A stretch of DNA of 48,275 nt, from contig JAFTKN010000031.1 of the NCBI GenBank assembly GCA_017453255.1, positions 1-48,275 on the forward strand, read 5' to 3'. This DNA comes from Clostridia bacterium (GTDB lineage: Bacteria; Bacillota; Clostridia; Oscillospirales; CAG-272). This document shows, in pieces, positions 1 to 9,644 of this stretch; the first letter of the stretch is position 1, and the number at the start of each line of letters is the position of its first letter. Under the pieces are notes generated by a model. That model did not search any database, was not told where the DNA came from, and saw only the letters and a program-made list of their open reading frames with translations. The position numbers and the translations under genes were made by a program.

Positions 1-130
1 ATTATTTTTTACTAAAAATACAATTTTATTTAGCTTTTTAGTTTTAGGAGTGTCTGTTTTTGTTCTGTGCTTATTACGAGCCTGCGAGTAACAAGGTTCT
101 GCGTAGCAGGTTCTTATTGCAACATTCCCT
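1..130 (-). repeat. Interrupted copy of a terminator-type miniature repeat (copy 1)
   Basis: Read on the minus strand this stretch begins AGGGAATGTTGCAATAAG five bases after the stop codon of the esterase gene and then matches the element at 36862-36978. About 67 of 70 bases agree across 1-70. Relative to the other copy it carries a 43-base insertion (70-112 or 76-118) flanked by the 6-base direct repeat AATAAG, and the insertion contains the small hairpin CTGC-TAC-GCAG. The 3' end of the element, which in copy 2 is a terminator, lies beyond the left window edge. Both copies follow a stop codon in the same orientation as the gene. Confidence 0.8.
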
Positions 131-135
131 TACTT

Positions 136-1149
136 TTATTTCAACATTTTCATAATAGCTCCCCAAGCCTCTGTGTAGTATCTATGGTCACCTATACCTG
201 TTACAAGGCTACAGCAGTCGCTCTTACCTAAGGCTTTATAAATCTGCTCGATTTTTTGGTATTCCTTAACAGCCCCCTCATATGGAAACCATTTGTCCTC
301 TGTACCACTTACAATGATTAGCTTTTTAGGAGCTATCATAATAGCTAAATCACCCATATCGAAATATTTTGCAATTTTAGGCACGTAATTACAAGCACAA
401 TGGTTTATTCTTATAATAGAGTCACTAAATGAGCAAAGAGCCACGGAAGGAGCATAGGCGCTAAACCTGTCCTCTAAGCAAGCAGTATAATATGTAGCAG
501 TTCCACCACCTGACATGCCAATTAACAATGAGCCGTCAAGAGTAATATTATCAAAATGCTCAAGTGTAGCATCTAAAACTCGCATAACGTCCCAAACTCT
601 TTCACCAATTAAGCACCTACCCAAAAGTATAGCACCCATTGATGCGTGAACGCACCTTGTATGCCCAGTATCAGCCTCACCGCCATTTTCACCAAAGCCT
701 CTTTGCTCAATAGCTAAGGCGATAAAGCCACGCTCTATTGCTTGAACGCAAAAGTCAACCCTTTCATTTGTTATGTAAGCCTCATCATAGTCATATTTTC
801 TAATACCTAAGCCTAAATGAGCACCACTTACATGCCCCTGTAGGCAAACGCAGAGAGGTAGCTTATCCCCATTATATTCTTTTGGAAAAAGCAGGTGACA
901 GTTAGCATAGTAGCCTATCTCAGTTTGAACTAAGAAATGAATATGCTTGCTCCCATTTAATATTTCTTCCTTGACAATTTTGATATCAGGCTCGCATTTT
1001 TCAAAGGTATCAAAGCCTAAAAGCTCCTTTAGCTTTTCTTTGCATTTTTCTCTGTGTAAGGAAATATCATCGCCACGATTCCAGCAAAGCTCAGGCTTTA
1101 TTTTTTTAGATTGCTCTAAATGTAATTTTTCAGGTATGCAGTTATACAT
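136..1149 (-). CDS. Acetyl-xylan-esterase-like alpha/beta hydrolase
   Basis: A 337-residue alpha/beta hydrolase of the AXE1/dienelactone-hydrolase-like group. The nucleophile elbow is GMSGGG (Ser213); Asp285 in GTEDKW and His322 in GDHRYY complete a plausible triad, and an ERGFGENGG segment forms the loop region before the elbow. There is no signal peptide or membrane segment, so it should act in the cytosol. Such enzymes remove acetyl groups from xylan-derived or other acetylated sugars. The ATG start at 1149 has an upstream GGGGGA as ribosome binding site. It is divergent from the GH2-CE15-GH31 operon and starts only 113 bp from it, which fits joint work on decorated hemicellulose. The exact substrate is inferred from context; a general carbohydrate esterase is equally possible. 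Confidence 0.75.
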   Translation of the reverse strand: MYNCIPEKLHLEQSKKIKPELCWNRGDDISLHREKCKEKLKELLGFDTFEKCEPDIKIVKEEILNGSKHIHFLVQTEIGYYANCHLLFPKEYNGDKLPLCVCLQGHVSGAHLGLGIRKYDYDEAYITNERVDFCVQAIERGFIALAIEQRGFGENGGEADTGHTRCVHASMGAILLGRCLIGERVWDVMRVLDATLEHFDNITLDGSLLIGMSGGGTATYYTACLEDRFSAYAPSVALCSFSDSIIRINHCACNYVPKIAKYFDMGDLAIMIAPKKLIIVSGTEDKWFPYEGAVKEYQKIEQIYKALGKSDCCSLVTGIGDHRYYTEAWGAIMKMLK

Positions 1150-1201
1150 TTTTAAGTTTTCCCCCGTATCTGCTTTTAAGCTTAATTTGGTAAATATTTT
1201 G

Positions 1202-1230
1202 TTGAAAAGATAAATAGTCTATGGTATAAT
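1202..1230 (+). promoter_or_regulatory. Promoter of the GH2-CE15-GH31 operon
   Basis: TTGAAA at 1202-1207, a 17-bp spacer, and TATAAT at 1225-1230 preceded by TGG (extended -10). The ribosome binding site AAGGAG and the GH2 ATG follow within 35 bp. Confidence 0.8.
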
Positions 1231-1262
1231 TAGAGTATATCATAAAATCAAGGAGAAAGCAA

Positions 1263-3590
1263 ATGAAGAAACTTAATTTTAATAAAAATTGGAGCTTTTC
1301 TTTAAATAAAAGCGAGAAAAAGACTATAATCGACCTTCCTCACGATTTTTCTATAATACAGGAAAGAAAAAAGGACGCAACAAGTGGGGTAGCAGGGGGC
1401 TGGTTCTTAGGTGGCTATGGAGTATATGAAAAGACCTTTACTGCTAAAAAGGGCAAAAAGCATTTTTTAATGTGTGACGGCTCCTTTGGTATTACCGAAA
1501 TACATATAAATGGTAACCTCGTTTATATAAATAAGTATGGATACAATAGCTTTTATTGCGATTTGACTGACTATATAAGATATAACGAGCAAAATCAGCT
1601 TATAATTAAGGTAAATAACAATAATACCCCATCTGCAAGGTGGTACACAGGCTCTGGTATTTATAGAGATGCTTTTCTTTGTCTATCTGACGAGTGCTAT
1701 TTGTCACCCTATGGCATTTTTGCATATGTAGATAAGCTTATGGACGAAACTGCCTATATGCGTTATCAAGCAAGAGTGTTTTCAAATAAAAAGGGCGAGG
1801 GAGTGTTAGATTTTCAGATTTTTGAAGACGGCGCTAAAAAACCAATTTTAGAGTTTAAAAAATATTTCTACGCAACTGAGGGTGAAAATGTAATAGACGG
1901 CACCTTCCAAATAGAAAATGCAAAAATTTGGGATATAGACAAGCCTAATTTATATAAAATCAAGGCTAAAATGACATTAAATGGCTCACAGGATAGTGAG
2001 GAAAGCGTTTTTGGTATAAGAACTCTTATAGCCGACTATAAGAGGGGACTTTTCTTAAACGGAAAAAGCATTAAGCTAAGGGGTGGCTGTATCCACCACG
2101 ACCACGGACCAGTTGGCGCAAGGGTATATAAGGAAAGTGAGTTTAGACGAGTAGCAAAGCTAAAGGAGGCTGGCTATAATGCGATTAGACTTTCTCACAA
2201 CCCCCAATCCCCATATCTATATGAGGCATGTGACAGACTCGGTATGCTTGTAATTGACGAGCTTTTTGATTATTGGACAGAGGGAAAGCTATGGGACGAT
2301 TTCCATGCACATTTTGAGGACAACTACGAAAAATGGACTAAGGACATAATCCTTAAAAATAGAATCCACCCCTCAATTATAATGTGGAGCACAGGAAATG
2401 AGATTCCTCAAAAGGCAGGTAGAGGCTACGGATATAAATACGCAAGAAATATAGCAGATAAAATAAGAGAGCTTGACACCTCTCGTCCACTTACAATAGG
2501 ACTTTGTAGCCTTTGGGATAATAAGGAGCAGTATAAGCTTGAAATGGAAACAAAGCATTTAGGAAGCGATAAAATGGACTACTTTGCCGAAAAAACTGCG
2601 ATAACAGGCGACACAGTAGATATTTTAGGCTATAACTATTTAGAATACAGGCTTGAAACCGATTTAGAGAGATTTAAAAATAAGCTCTTTATGAATACTG
2701 AAACCTACCCCTTCAGTGCCTATACAACTACAAAACAGCTTGAAAATAACCCAAGAATTATAGGTGACTTTGTATGGACAGCATGGGATTATTTTGGTGA
2801 AACAGGAATTGGTCGAGTTGACTACTATGAGGGAAAATGGCCATCACCAATGGAGCAGTATCCTTACCATATTGCAAGCTGTGGCGATATTGATATTTGT
2901 GGTAATAGGAGAGTGCAATCCTACTATCGTGAGATTAGCTGGGGACTTAGAAAAGAGCCATATTTAGCGACACGTCACCCCGAAAAATCGAAAATTCCAC
3001 AATTCCCAAGCGTATGGGGCTTTTACGAATGTGAGCCAAGCTGGGCATATGAGGGCTATGAGGGAATGGAAAGTGAAATCTTTGCCTTTGGCGAATGTGA
3101 TGAATTATCCATCGAGATAAACGGCAAGGAGGTTGCAAGACAGAAAAAGACAGAAGACGGAATATATAAATTTAAGCTGAAATACGAAAAGGGCGAAATT
3201 TGTGCTAAGGCTTACGAAAATGGTAAGCTAAAGGGTAGCTATTCAATTAAAACAGAGGGTAAAGCAGACAGATTAAAGCTTGAAAAGGAGAAAAGCTACA
3301 TTACAAAAAACGCAGAAAAGCCACTTGAGGATATAATTTATATAAATGCAAAAATGGTTGATAAAAATGGAATGCTATGCACTCAAGACGAAAGCGTGCT
3401 TACCCTTGAAATTAAGGGTGGCGAGATTTTAGGCACAGCAAACGGACATTTAACCGACACTACATTATATACATCAAGCAAAAGAGCTCTTACAGGTGGT
3501 AAAATGCTTGTCGTAATTAAGAAAACTGACAAAAATGCGACCTTAACTGCCAAAATAGAGGGCTTTAGTGACGAGGTAATTGAGCTTTAA
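1263..3590 (+). CDS. Glycoside hydrolase family 2 (beta-galactosidase-like)
   Basis: A 775-residue GH2 enzyme with the usual order: an N-terminal jelly-roll domain (about 1-140, with RWYTGSGIYRDAFL), an Ig-like sandwich (about 150-255), a TIM barrel (about 258-560), and C-terminal beta domains. Barrel landmarks are RGGCIHHDHGPVGA and IRLSHNPQSP. Glu380 in STGNEIP is the predicted acid/base, and Glu480 in MNTETYP the predicted nucleophile, as in DUF4982-type GH2 proteins. There is no signal peptide, so it is cytosolic. It would remove a beta-linked terminal sugar (galactose, xylose, mannose or glucuronate) from imported oligosaccharides; specificity cannot be read from the sequence. It is the first gene of an operon with the CE15-like and GH31 genes, 9 bp before the next ATG. 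The start has the site AAGGAG. Confidence 0.9.
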   Translation: MKKLNFNKNWSFSLNKSEKKTIIDLPHDFSIIQERKKDATSGVAGGWFLGGYGVYEKTFTAKKGKKHFLMCDGSFGITEIHINGNLVYINKYGYNSFYCDLTDYIRYNEQNQLIIKVNNNNTPSARWYTGSGIYRDAFLCLSDECYLSPYGIFAYVDKLMDETAYMRYQARVFSNKKGEGVLDFQIFEDGAKKPILEFKKYFYATEGENVIDGTFQIENAKIWDIDKPNLYKIKAKMTLNGSQDSEESVFGIRTLIADYKRGLFLNGKSIKLRGGCIHHDHGPVGARVYKESEFRRVAKLKEAGYNAIRLSHNPQSPYLYEACDRLGMLVIDELFDYWTEGKLWDDFHAHFEDNYEKWTKDIILKNRIHPSIIMWSTGNEIPQKAGRGYGYKYARNIADKIRELDTSRPLTIGLCSLWDNKEQYKLEMETKHLGSDKMDYFAEKTAITGDTVDILGYNYLEYRLETDLERFKNKLFMNTETYPFSAYTTTKQLENNPRIIGDFVWTAWDYFGETGIGRVDYYEGKWPSPMEQYPYHIASCGDIDICGNRRVQSYYREISWGLRKEPYLATRHPEKSKIPQFPSVWGFYECEPSWAYEGYEGMESEIFAFGECDELSIEINGKEVARQKKTEDGIYKFKLKYEKGEICAKAYENGKLKGSYSIKTEGKADRLKLEKEKSYITKNAEKPLEDIIYINAKMVDKNGMLCTQDESVLTLEIKGGEILGTANGHLTDTTLYTSSKRALTGGKMLVVIKKTDKNATLTAKIEGFSDEVIEL

Positions 3591-3599
3591 GGAGATAAA

Positions 3600-4664
3600 A
3601 TGAAAAACGAGCTAATTGAAAGATGCCTGCCTCCACTTTTATCAAGGGAGAAAATGATTGATATTTTACAAAGAGAGGAATATGGCTATTTACCAAGCGT
3701 TAGCTATGAGCTTAATGTTAGTGAGCCAATTTCTGTATATGGTGAATATCAATTAGGTAATGTGGAGCATTCCTATGTTACAATGGAAATAAAGACTAAG
3801 TATGGAAGTCATTCCTTTAGATTAGATAGGCTTTTGCATAGGGACGGTAAGAAAAGACCTCTCATTATATTTAATAACTTTCACCCAATCTATGCCTCTC
3901 GTTATTTTCCAATCGAGGAAATAGGCGAAAGAGAGGTTGATATAGTTTCCTGTGTTTATCAGGATATAACAGAGGACAATGGGGATTTTACAAATGGTCT
4001 TGCTCCTGTAATCTTACCAAATGGGCAAAATACAGACACGTCAGCAGGCAAAATTATGATTTGGGCGTGGGCAAATATGCGTATTTTGGACTATGCCTTG
4101 ACCCTTGACACAGTAGAAAAGGATAATATTGCAATAGTCGGACATTCCCGCTTAGGAAAGACAGCACTTGTAACTGCTATGCTTGATACTCGCTTTAAGT
4201 ATGTATATACAAATGCAGCAGGATGCTCTGGTGATGCACTTTCAAAGGGCAATAGTGGACATACAGGCAATATGAATGAACGCAATAGAGGAGAGCTGAT
4301 TTCTGACATAGTAAGAGTTTTTCCATATTGGTTTTGCAAAAACTATCAAAAATATGTAGAAAAGAACTATTCTGATGAGTTTGACCAGCATTATTTGCTT
4401 GCAACCCTCTGTCCAAGATATGTGCTTGTAGGCATTTGCTCTCACGATTTATGGGCAGACCCCTATTCACAACAGCTTTGCCTTCTTTCTGCGTCGGAGG
4501 CTTGGTTGAAAAACGGCTTAGATGCCTTTGATAGAGAAACGCCACTTGAAGCGGGCGAAAGAGATATAAATACGCACACAGGGTGCTTTGTTTTGAAGTC
4601 AAGACACTACCTTTCAAGACATGGCTGGCGTAATTTTATAGATTTTATAGAAAGACATAAGTAA
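3600..4664 (+). CDS. CE15-like glucuronoyl esterase / alpha/beta hydrolase
   Basis: A 354-residue alpha/beta hydrolase resembling the CE15 4-O-methyl-glucuronoyl methylesterase group. The nucleophile is Ser183 in GHSRLGK, the elbow typical of CE15. It is followed by the NAAGCSGDALSKG loop and a FPYWFCKNYQKY segment matching the FPHWF..Y block of that family. His336 in SRHYLSR aligns with the catalytic histidine. Secreted CE15 enzymes cut the ester between glucuronoxylan and lignin; this protein has no signal peptide, so it more likely works on small esterified uronate-containing oligosaccharides in the cytosol. It lies between GH2 and GH31 with 9-bp and 3-bp gaps, in one transcript. Family placement is fairly sure; the natural ester is not. 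Confidence 0.75.
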   Translation: MKNELIERCLPPLLSREKMIDILQREEYGYLPSVSYELNVSEPISVYGEYQLGNVEHSYVTMEIKTKYGSHSFRLDRLLHRDGKKRPLIIFNNFHPIYASRYFPIEEIGEREVDIVSCVYQDITEDNGDFTNGLAPVILPNGQNTDTSAGKIMIWAWANMRILDYALTLDTVEKDNIAIVGHSRLGKTALVTAMLDTRFKYVYTNAAGCSGDALSKGNSGHTGNMNERNRGELISDIVRVFPYWFCKNYQKYVEKNYSDEFDQHYLLATLCPRYVLVGICSHDLWADPYSQQLCLLSASEAWLKNGLDAFDRETPLEAGERDINTHTGCFVLKSRHYLSRHGWRNFIDFIERHK

Positions 4665-4667
4665 ATT

Positions 4668-6230
4668 ATGGAATTGAATGTTAAAATTCTTGAAAATGAG
4701 TATTGGTATGGTGGCTCAGTAGCTGAATCATTAAATGACCCGTTTGACAAGCGCTCAAAATACCATTACGATATGAACCATGGTGATAATCAGACAATGC
4801 CCCTTTTTATTTCAACTAAGGGTAGATATATCTGGTGTGAAGCACCAATGGTGGTTGATATTGAAAACGGAGAATTTAACCTGAGTGCAAGAGAGGAAAT
4901 AATTCTTGTAAATGCAGGAAAAACATTAAAGGATGCCTATTTATCAGCATCAAGAAATCATTTTAAGTTTGAGGGAAAGCTTCCACCATTAAGATTCTTT
5001 GAAACAGCACAGTATAATACATGGATGGAGCTTGACTACAACCAAAATCAAGAGTCAATTTTAAGGTATGCTCACGGAATTATAGATAATGGCTATGAGG
5101 CAGGCGTTTTAATGATTGACGAGGGCTGGCATACTCGCTATGGCTTATGGGAGTGGGATTTTTTGAAGTTTCCAGACCCTAAGAAAATGATAGATGAGCT
5201 TCATTCACTCGGCTTTAAGGTGATGCTATGGGTAGTTCCCTTAGTTTCATCAGATGGGCAGAGCTTTAGCATGAATTATTTCCCCTATCGTAGCTTTTTA
5301 GAGGGCTCGTGTGGGGATAAGGAGTATTTTCTTCGCACCGATGATGGTAAGGTCGCTCTTGTCGAGTGGTGGAACGGCTTTAGTGCCATTTTAAATATGT
5401 GCAAGAAAGAGGATAGAGATTACCTTGATACAAGGCTTCAGAGATTGATTAAGGATTACGGAGTTGATGGCTTTAAGTTTGATGGTGGTAATATCCATAT
5501 GTACGACCAAACGAGCATAGTAAACGGAAAGCAGACAAAATATACTCCAGATGAGCTTAATATTGCTTGGAATGAGTTCGGTACAAGATACGAATATCAC
5601 GAGTACAAGGACACCTTCAAGGGTGGTGGTAAGCCAGTTATACAAAGGCTTCAGGATAGAAATCATAGCTGGACTAATTGGGGCATAAATACAATAATTC
5701 CGTCAGCACTTTTGCAGGGCTTAATAGGACACCCCTTTATTTGTCCTGATATGGTCGGTGGTGGCGAATGGTCTATGAATTATACCCCTAATTTTGAAAT
5801 AGATATGGAGCTTTTTGTAAGAATGGCTCAGCTAAGTGCACTTTTCCCAATGATGCAATTTTCTTGGGCACCTTGGCGAGTGCTTGATAAAAAGCATGCT
5901 CAAATTTGCTTAGAGAGTGCTAAGCTACATAAGGAATTTTCCCCATATATTTTAAAGCTCGTTAAGGAAGCAAGCGTAAGTGGTGAGCCGATTGTACGCC
6001 ATATGGAATATGAATATCCGAATAACGGCTATGAAAGGGTGCTTGACCAGTTTATGCTCGGTAGCGAGGTTTTAGTTGCGCCTGTTATTAAAAAGGGCGA
6101 ATACGAAAGAAATGTTAAGCTACCAAAGGGAAAATGGCTCTATCTCGGAAAAACAGAGTACACAGGCAACTGTGAGGTTGTTGTACCTGCCCCCATAGAC
6201 ACCCTACCATATTTTTTGAAGAAAAATTAA
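4668..6230 (+). CDS. Glycoside hydrolase family 31 (alpha-glycosidase)
   Basis: A 520-residue GH31 enzyme, shorter than the usual 600-800. It keeps the TIM barrel with little accessory sequence. Landmarks are WMELDYNQNQESI, GVLMIDEGWHTRYG and YGVDGFKFDGGN, where Asp272 is the predicted nucleophile. GHPFICPDMVGGGEW follows, with Asp361 as likely acid/base. The PDMxGG form is seen in the MYORG-like branch (alpha-galactosidase-type) as well as in other GH31 subgroups. The protein has no signal peptide. It could remove alpha-linked xylose, galactose or glucose from oligosaccharides released by its operon partners. The ATG sits 3 bp after the previous stop with only a weak ribosome binding site, suggesting translational coupling. 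Confidence 0.85.
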   Translation: MELNVKILENEYWYGGSVAESLNDPFDKRSKYHYDMNHGDNQTMPLFISTKGRYIWCEAPMVVDIENGEFNLSAREEIILVNAGKTLKDAYLSASRNHFKFEGKLPPLRFFETAQYNTWMELDYNQNQESILRYAHGIIDNGYEAGVLMIDEGWHTRYGLWEWDFLKFPDPKKMIDELHSLGFKVMLWVVPLVSSDGQSFSMNYFPYRSFLEGSCGDKEYFLRTDDGKVALVEWWNGFSAILNMCKKEDRDYLDTRLQRLIKDYGVDGFKFDGGNIHMYDQTSIVNGKQTKYTPDELNIAWNEFGTRYEYHEYKDTFKGGGKPVIQRLQDRNHSWTNWGINTIIPSALLQGLIGHPFICPDMVGGGEWSMNYTPNFEIDMELFVRMAQLSALFPMMQFSWAPWRVLDKKHAQICLESAKLHKEFSPYILKLVKEASVSGEPIVRHMEYEYPNNGYERVLDQFMLGSEVLVAPVIKKGEYERNVKLPKGKWLYLGKTEYTGNCEVVVPAPIDTLPYFLKKN

Positions 6231-6237
6231 AAATTGA

Positions 6238-6266
6238 TTGAAATTCTTATACACATATGCTATATT
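6238..6266 (+). promoter_or_regulatory. Promoter of the BspA-like gene
   Basis: TTGAAA at 6238-6243, a 17-bp spacer, and TATATT at 6261-6266 with an extended -10 (TGC). This gives the surface protein its own promoter, separate from the GH operon just upstream. Confidence 0.7.
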
Positions 6267-6306
6267 TATAAATAGATATATTTTATATTAATTGGAGAAG
6301 AAAGAA

Positions 6307-7833
6307 ATGAAACGAAAACTAATATTTATGCTTGTTTTAATATCCCTTTTTGCGTGCCTTTTTGTATGCACAGCAAGTGCAGAGGATGCTTATTTACAGC
6401 CAATTCCAGAAGAACTAAAAATTGCAGATGATACAGTAACTCATTTTATAGTGTTTGAGGAGAGTAAATATTTCTCAGTTCAAAACGGAAATACTATAAA
6501 TGGACTTAATACCGACCAAATGGTAGCTGATATGAATACTGCTGGTATTGATACAACAAAAATTGGAACTGAATATCTTATTAGATATAATTTTCCAAAG
6601 ACAATTAACGAAACAGTAATTACAAGTATCAATTTAAACGCATTTAAGAGTAACACTTATTTTAGCAATGTGTGTGGATATATTCAGTTTGCTAATACTG
6701 TAAAATATACCTCTGATATGCGTGATAACTGCTCTAAGCTAAGATGTATTGACTTTGGCGAAAATAGTGAGCTAACAAGCATACCACACTATTTTTGCAC
6801 AAATGGTGCAGGCTCAAAATTAGTATCAGTTAAAAATTTCCCAACCAATCTTACAGAGGTTGGAACTGAAGCCTTTAATGGCTGTTATGGTGCATTTAGT
6901 GGTGATTTATATGTAAATGCAAAAAAGATTTCAGGTAATGCTTTTAATAACGCAGTAGCAAATGTAACCTCAATTACCTTTGGTCCATTAGTAGAAAGCA
7001 TAGACGGTCAAGCATTTACTGTAAGAATGGCAGAGCTTACTTCTTTTAAGCCAAGTGATTCTGCTGTTCAAATAAGAAAAATTGTATTTTTAGCTAAGGC
7101 GTCAAATATAACCTTTAATCAAAATGCCTTTTATTTTGGTGGAAGCTGGGCTCGTACCTCATATTCAAAGCTTGAAGAAATAGTTCTTTTACACGTTGAT
7201 GATGAAAAGCTTGTTAAAGAAAACGATATCCTTAGCCAATATACAAGCTCAGTAGTTGCCTTTGATGCAAATACCGAGGACGACTATGTAACTACATATC
7301 ACGATTTTAGCATTTTAAATGACATTTTATATGATAGCTTTTTAGAGGCAGGAAATGAAATTCATCAGTGCTCAAAATGTGGTGTTACCTCTGTAGGTGA
7401 TGTGGCTGAGGCATTATTTAAGTGCATCGGTTTTTCATATTTTGAGGGTGAAAGAGGTGGAATTACAATTAGCTTTGCAGTAAATAAAAATGCAATTAGT
7501 AATTACACCACAAAAACAAGCAAGACCTTAGAATATGGACTTTTTGCAGTGCTTGACAGTAAGATAGGACAAAATGATGCAATCAATACAGATGGCACAA
7601 ATGTTAATGGAGTAGCAAGCGTATCTATGTCTAAGTATGCGTATGATATTATCGAGTTTAGAATTACAGGAATAACAACCGATACACATAAGGCAGAAAA
7701 GATTGTTTTCGGCGCATATGTAATTGAAGCAAGTGATAGTGAAAAGACTGTTTCATATATGCAGGCAAATAATGCTGACGAGGGCAAAAAATATAGCTCC
7801 GTATCATATAATGAGCTTGTAGGAATAGAATAA
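6307..7833 (+). CDS. Secreted BspA-like leucine-rich-repeat protein
   Basis: A 508-residue exported protein. The ATG at 6307 is chosen over the upstream in-frame TTG at 6292 because the ribosome binding site GGAGAAG (6294-6300) would lie inside the longer form. The N-terminus has a basic MKRK, a long hydrophobic core and a likely cleavage after CTASA (residue 23 or so). The middle (about 90-310) shows irregular BspA/TpLRR-type repeats such as LRCIDFGENSELTSIPHYF and ITFGPLVESIDGQAF. A C-terminal beta-rich module (about 360-508) follows a CSKCG pair of cysteines. No LPXTG, lipobox, SLH or C-terminal membrane anchor is visible, so it is either secreted freely or held through its C-terminal module. 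Such proteins often bind host or other cells, or surfaces; ligand unknown. Confidence 0.75.
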   Translation: MKRKLIFMLVLISLFACLFVCTASAEDAYLQPIPEELKIADDTVTHFIVFEESKYFSVQNGNTINGLNTDQMVADMNTAGIDTTKIGTEYLIRYNFPKTINETVITSINLNAFKSNTYFSNVCGYIQFANTVKYTSDMRDNCSKLRCIDFGENSELTSIPHYFCTNGAGSKLVSVKNFPTNLTEVGTEAFNGCYGAFSGDLYVNAKKISGNAFNNAVANVTSITFGPLVESIDGQAFTVRMAELTSFKPSDSAVQIRKIVFLAKASNITFNQNAFYFGGSWARTSYSKLEEIVLLHVDDEKLVKENDILSQYTSSVVAFDANTEDDYVTTYHDFSILNDILYDSFLEAGNEIHQCSKCGVTSVGDVAEALFKCIGFSYFEGERGGITISFAVNKNAISNYTTKTSKTLEYGLFAVLDSKIGQNDAINTDGTNVNGVASVSMSKYAYDIIEFRITGITTDTHKAEKIVFGAYVIEASDSEKTVSYMQANNADEGKKYSSVSYNELVGIE

Positions 7834-7840
7834 AACAAAA

Positions 7841-7874
7841 GGGGTTGTCGCACATTAACGACAACCCCGTTTTT
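7841..7874. terminator. Bidirectional terminator
   Basis: A perfect 10-bp stem (GGGGTTGTCG / CGACAACCCC) with an 8-base loop, followed by GTTTTT on the plus strand and by TTTTG on the minus strand. It separates two convergent genes. Confidence 0.9.
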
Positions 7875-7877
7875 AAA

Positions 7878-9509
7878 TTAAAGAACCTGATAAGCGTTAG
7901 CAGCCCAAGCATATCCCTTGCAACGAAGACCCTTGCCAGTAATAGCACTTGTATTTTCGCTAAAGCCATATTTACAAATTGAGCTTTTGTAGTTTTCAGC
8001 AATTTGGTCAGCAAGCTCGGTATAACCAAGATTGCGAAGAGCATAAACAAACATTACAACGTCTGGTGCCCAAACAGCGCCACGCCAATATCCGTCCTCA
8101 ACAAACATAGAACTGTCAATAGCTTCACTTGAAATACCACCCTTGCAAAGATGATGCTCCTTAATTTGCTTAACTATATATTCTTGAATTTCCTTAGGTA
8201 GCATATTTTCAAGAACAATTACACGTAAAGGCATAAGAGCATTACAATAGTACGCCTCGCCTGTTTCAGCAAGACGAATAAATATTTTTTCTCCATCCCA
8301 ATAGTCCTTGATTGCCTTTTCACTAAGCTCCTTAGCAAGCTGAGAGTAAACCTTTTTATCTGTAGGATAGTTAAGAACCTCAGCAGCCTCGGAAAGAAAA
8401 GCACATTGAACAGCAAGAAAGGCAATAAGCTCACCAGTTTCTATATGCTCACTCTTATCAAAGCAGGTTGAGTTATCCTGTCCAGAGTCATTTCCGTGAT
8501 AGTATGATGGAACATCACCACGAAGGTTAAGCCACCAGTCAGTATTACGCTTCATATCGAAATATACCTCGTCAAGCGCATGAGGAGTAGCAAATTCAGG
8601 ATTTCTTTTCATCATCTGCTTATACATCCAGCCCTGAACAGGAGGCTTAACAAAGTTCCAAATCTTAAAGGTTTGAGAAATAGCATCAGGAACTCTTCCA
8701 ATGCGATTAATGTGCTTGTACATTATCATAAATTGGTCCATAGCTAAGCGATAGTCGATATCAGCAAGACCAAGAGCGTTAAATGCGTTATCCCAGCTCC
8801 AAACATTACTCATACCAGCCTTACTCATAACAATAGCATCAGTTACAAAGTTACCAGCAGGGGAGAGGTTGTTGCACCATAAAATGTAAGCACATTCCTT
8901 TTCGTACTTATTCTTTGGATTAACCTTCTTTTCCCAAGCAAGATAGTCCTTTTCGGCTATATCTGCGAATTGGTCATAGCTCATTCCAATAGAGCCGACA
9001 GAGCTCTTATTAAGGAAGTTAACCTCAATAGAGAATTCATATTCGCCGTTTTCGTCAGGAAGAATTCTAACATTAACAAAATCCGAAGCAATTTTTCCTG
9101 CAACACGGGATTTTTCAATTTTGATGCTTCCCTTAATTGGAACAAACATTAAGCTACTGTTGTTTTTAAAATCGCAGAGCTCAACGATGTTGTTTTGTAC
9201 TATCTGATAGTCAAATTTTGCGTGAGTATTGGAAATTTCTACAAGAATATCCTTACCCTTGCCCTTAATATATGTACCATCAGTACCAAATAAAGTGATA
9301 TTTTGCTCCCCACCCTCAAATTTTGCAGAAATTTCACGAGGAACAAAGGAAAACTTAGCGCCCTTGCCATAATTAATGCTTAAAACACCATTAAATGCGT
9401 CATAACCATGAGCGTGAATATTAGCTAATTTTAGAGTAGTTTTATCCTTAGTATCCCACACAAGATAAGAGCCTCTAATGCTATAATGAACTCTGTCAAA
9501 TGAATACAT
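7878..9509 (-). CDS. GH63-like (alpha/alpha)6-barrel glycosidase
   Basis: A 543-residue protein of the MGH1/GH63-GH37 clan of inverting alpha-glycosidases. It has an N-terminal beta domain (about 1-180) and an (alpha/alpha)6 barrel (about 190-543). Barrel landmarks are SWDNAFNALGLADID, GRVPDAISQTF, YHGNDSGQDNS with Asp345 as likely general acid, GYWRGAVWAPDVV, and SENTSAITGKG with Glu518 as likely base. There is no signal peptide. Relatives cleave alpha-glucosides or mannosylglycerate-type substrates; the sugar here cannot be told. The start at 9509 is chosen because TAAGGAG lies just upstream of it; the longer frame reaching 9563 adds 18 residues without a good site. It is a single-gene transcript with its own promoter. 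Confidence 0.8.
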   Translation of the reverse strand: MYSFDRVHYSIRGSYLVWDTKDKTTLKLANIHAHGYDAFNGVLSINYGKGAKFSFVPREISAKFEGGEQNITLFGTDGTYIKGKGKDILVEISNTHAKFDYQIVQNNIVELCDFKNNSSLMFVPIKGSIKIEKSRVAGKIASDFVNVRILPDENGEYEFSIEVNFLNKSSVGSIGMSYDQFADIAEKDYLAWEKKVNPKNKYEKECAYILWCNNLSPAGNFVTDAIVMSKAGMSNVWSWDNAFNALGLADIDYRLAMDQFMIMYKHINRIGRVPDAISQTFKIWNFVKPPVQGWMYKQMMKRNPEFATPHALDEVYFDMKRNTDWWLNLRGDVPSYYHGNDSGQDNSTCFDKSEHIETGELIAFLAVQCAFLSEAAEVLNYPTDKKVYSQLAKELSEKAIKDYWDGEKIFIRLAETGEAYYCNALMPLRVIVLENMLPKEIQEYIVKQIKEHHLCKGGISSEAIDSSMFVEDGYWRGAVWAPDVVMFVYALRNLGYTELADQIAENYKSSICKYGFSENTSAITGKGLRCKGYAWAANAYQVL

Positions 9510-9544
9510 GAAAATCTCCTTATACAAATTATTAAAGTATTTAT

Positions 9545-9573
9545 ATTTTAATACGAAAGACAAAGGAAGTCAA
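9545..9573 (-). promoter_or_regulatory. Promoter of the GH63-like gene
   Basis: On the minus strand, TTGACT (9568-9573), a 17-bp spacer and TAAAAT (9545-9550), 36 bp before the ATG. Confidence 0.75.
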
Positions 9574-9644
9574 TATTAAATAAAAAATATCTATATATTA
9601 AAGTTATATAAATTAAAAAAAATTTGATTTTTTAAAAAAAGGTA

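Noticed and set aside
6292..6306. TTG start for the BspA-like protein
   Set aside because: The ribosome binding site lies within these codons and serves ATG 6307.
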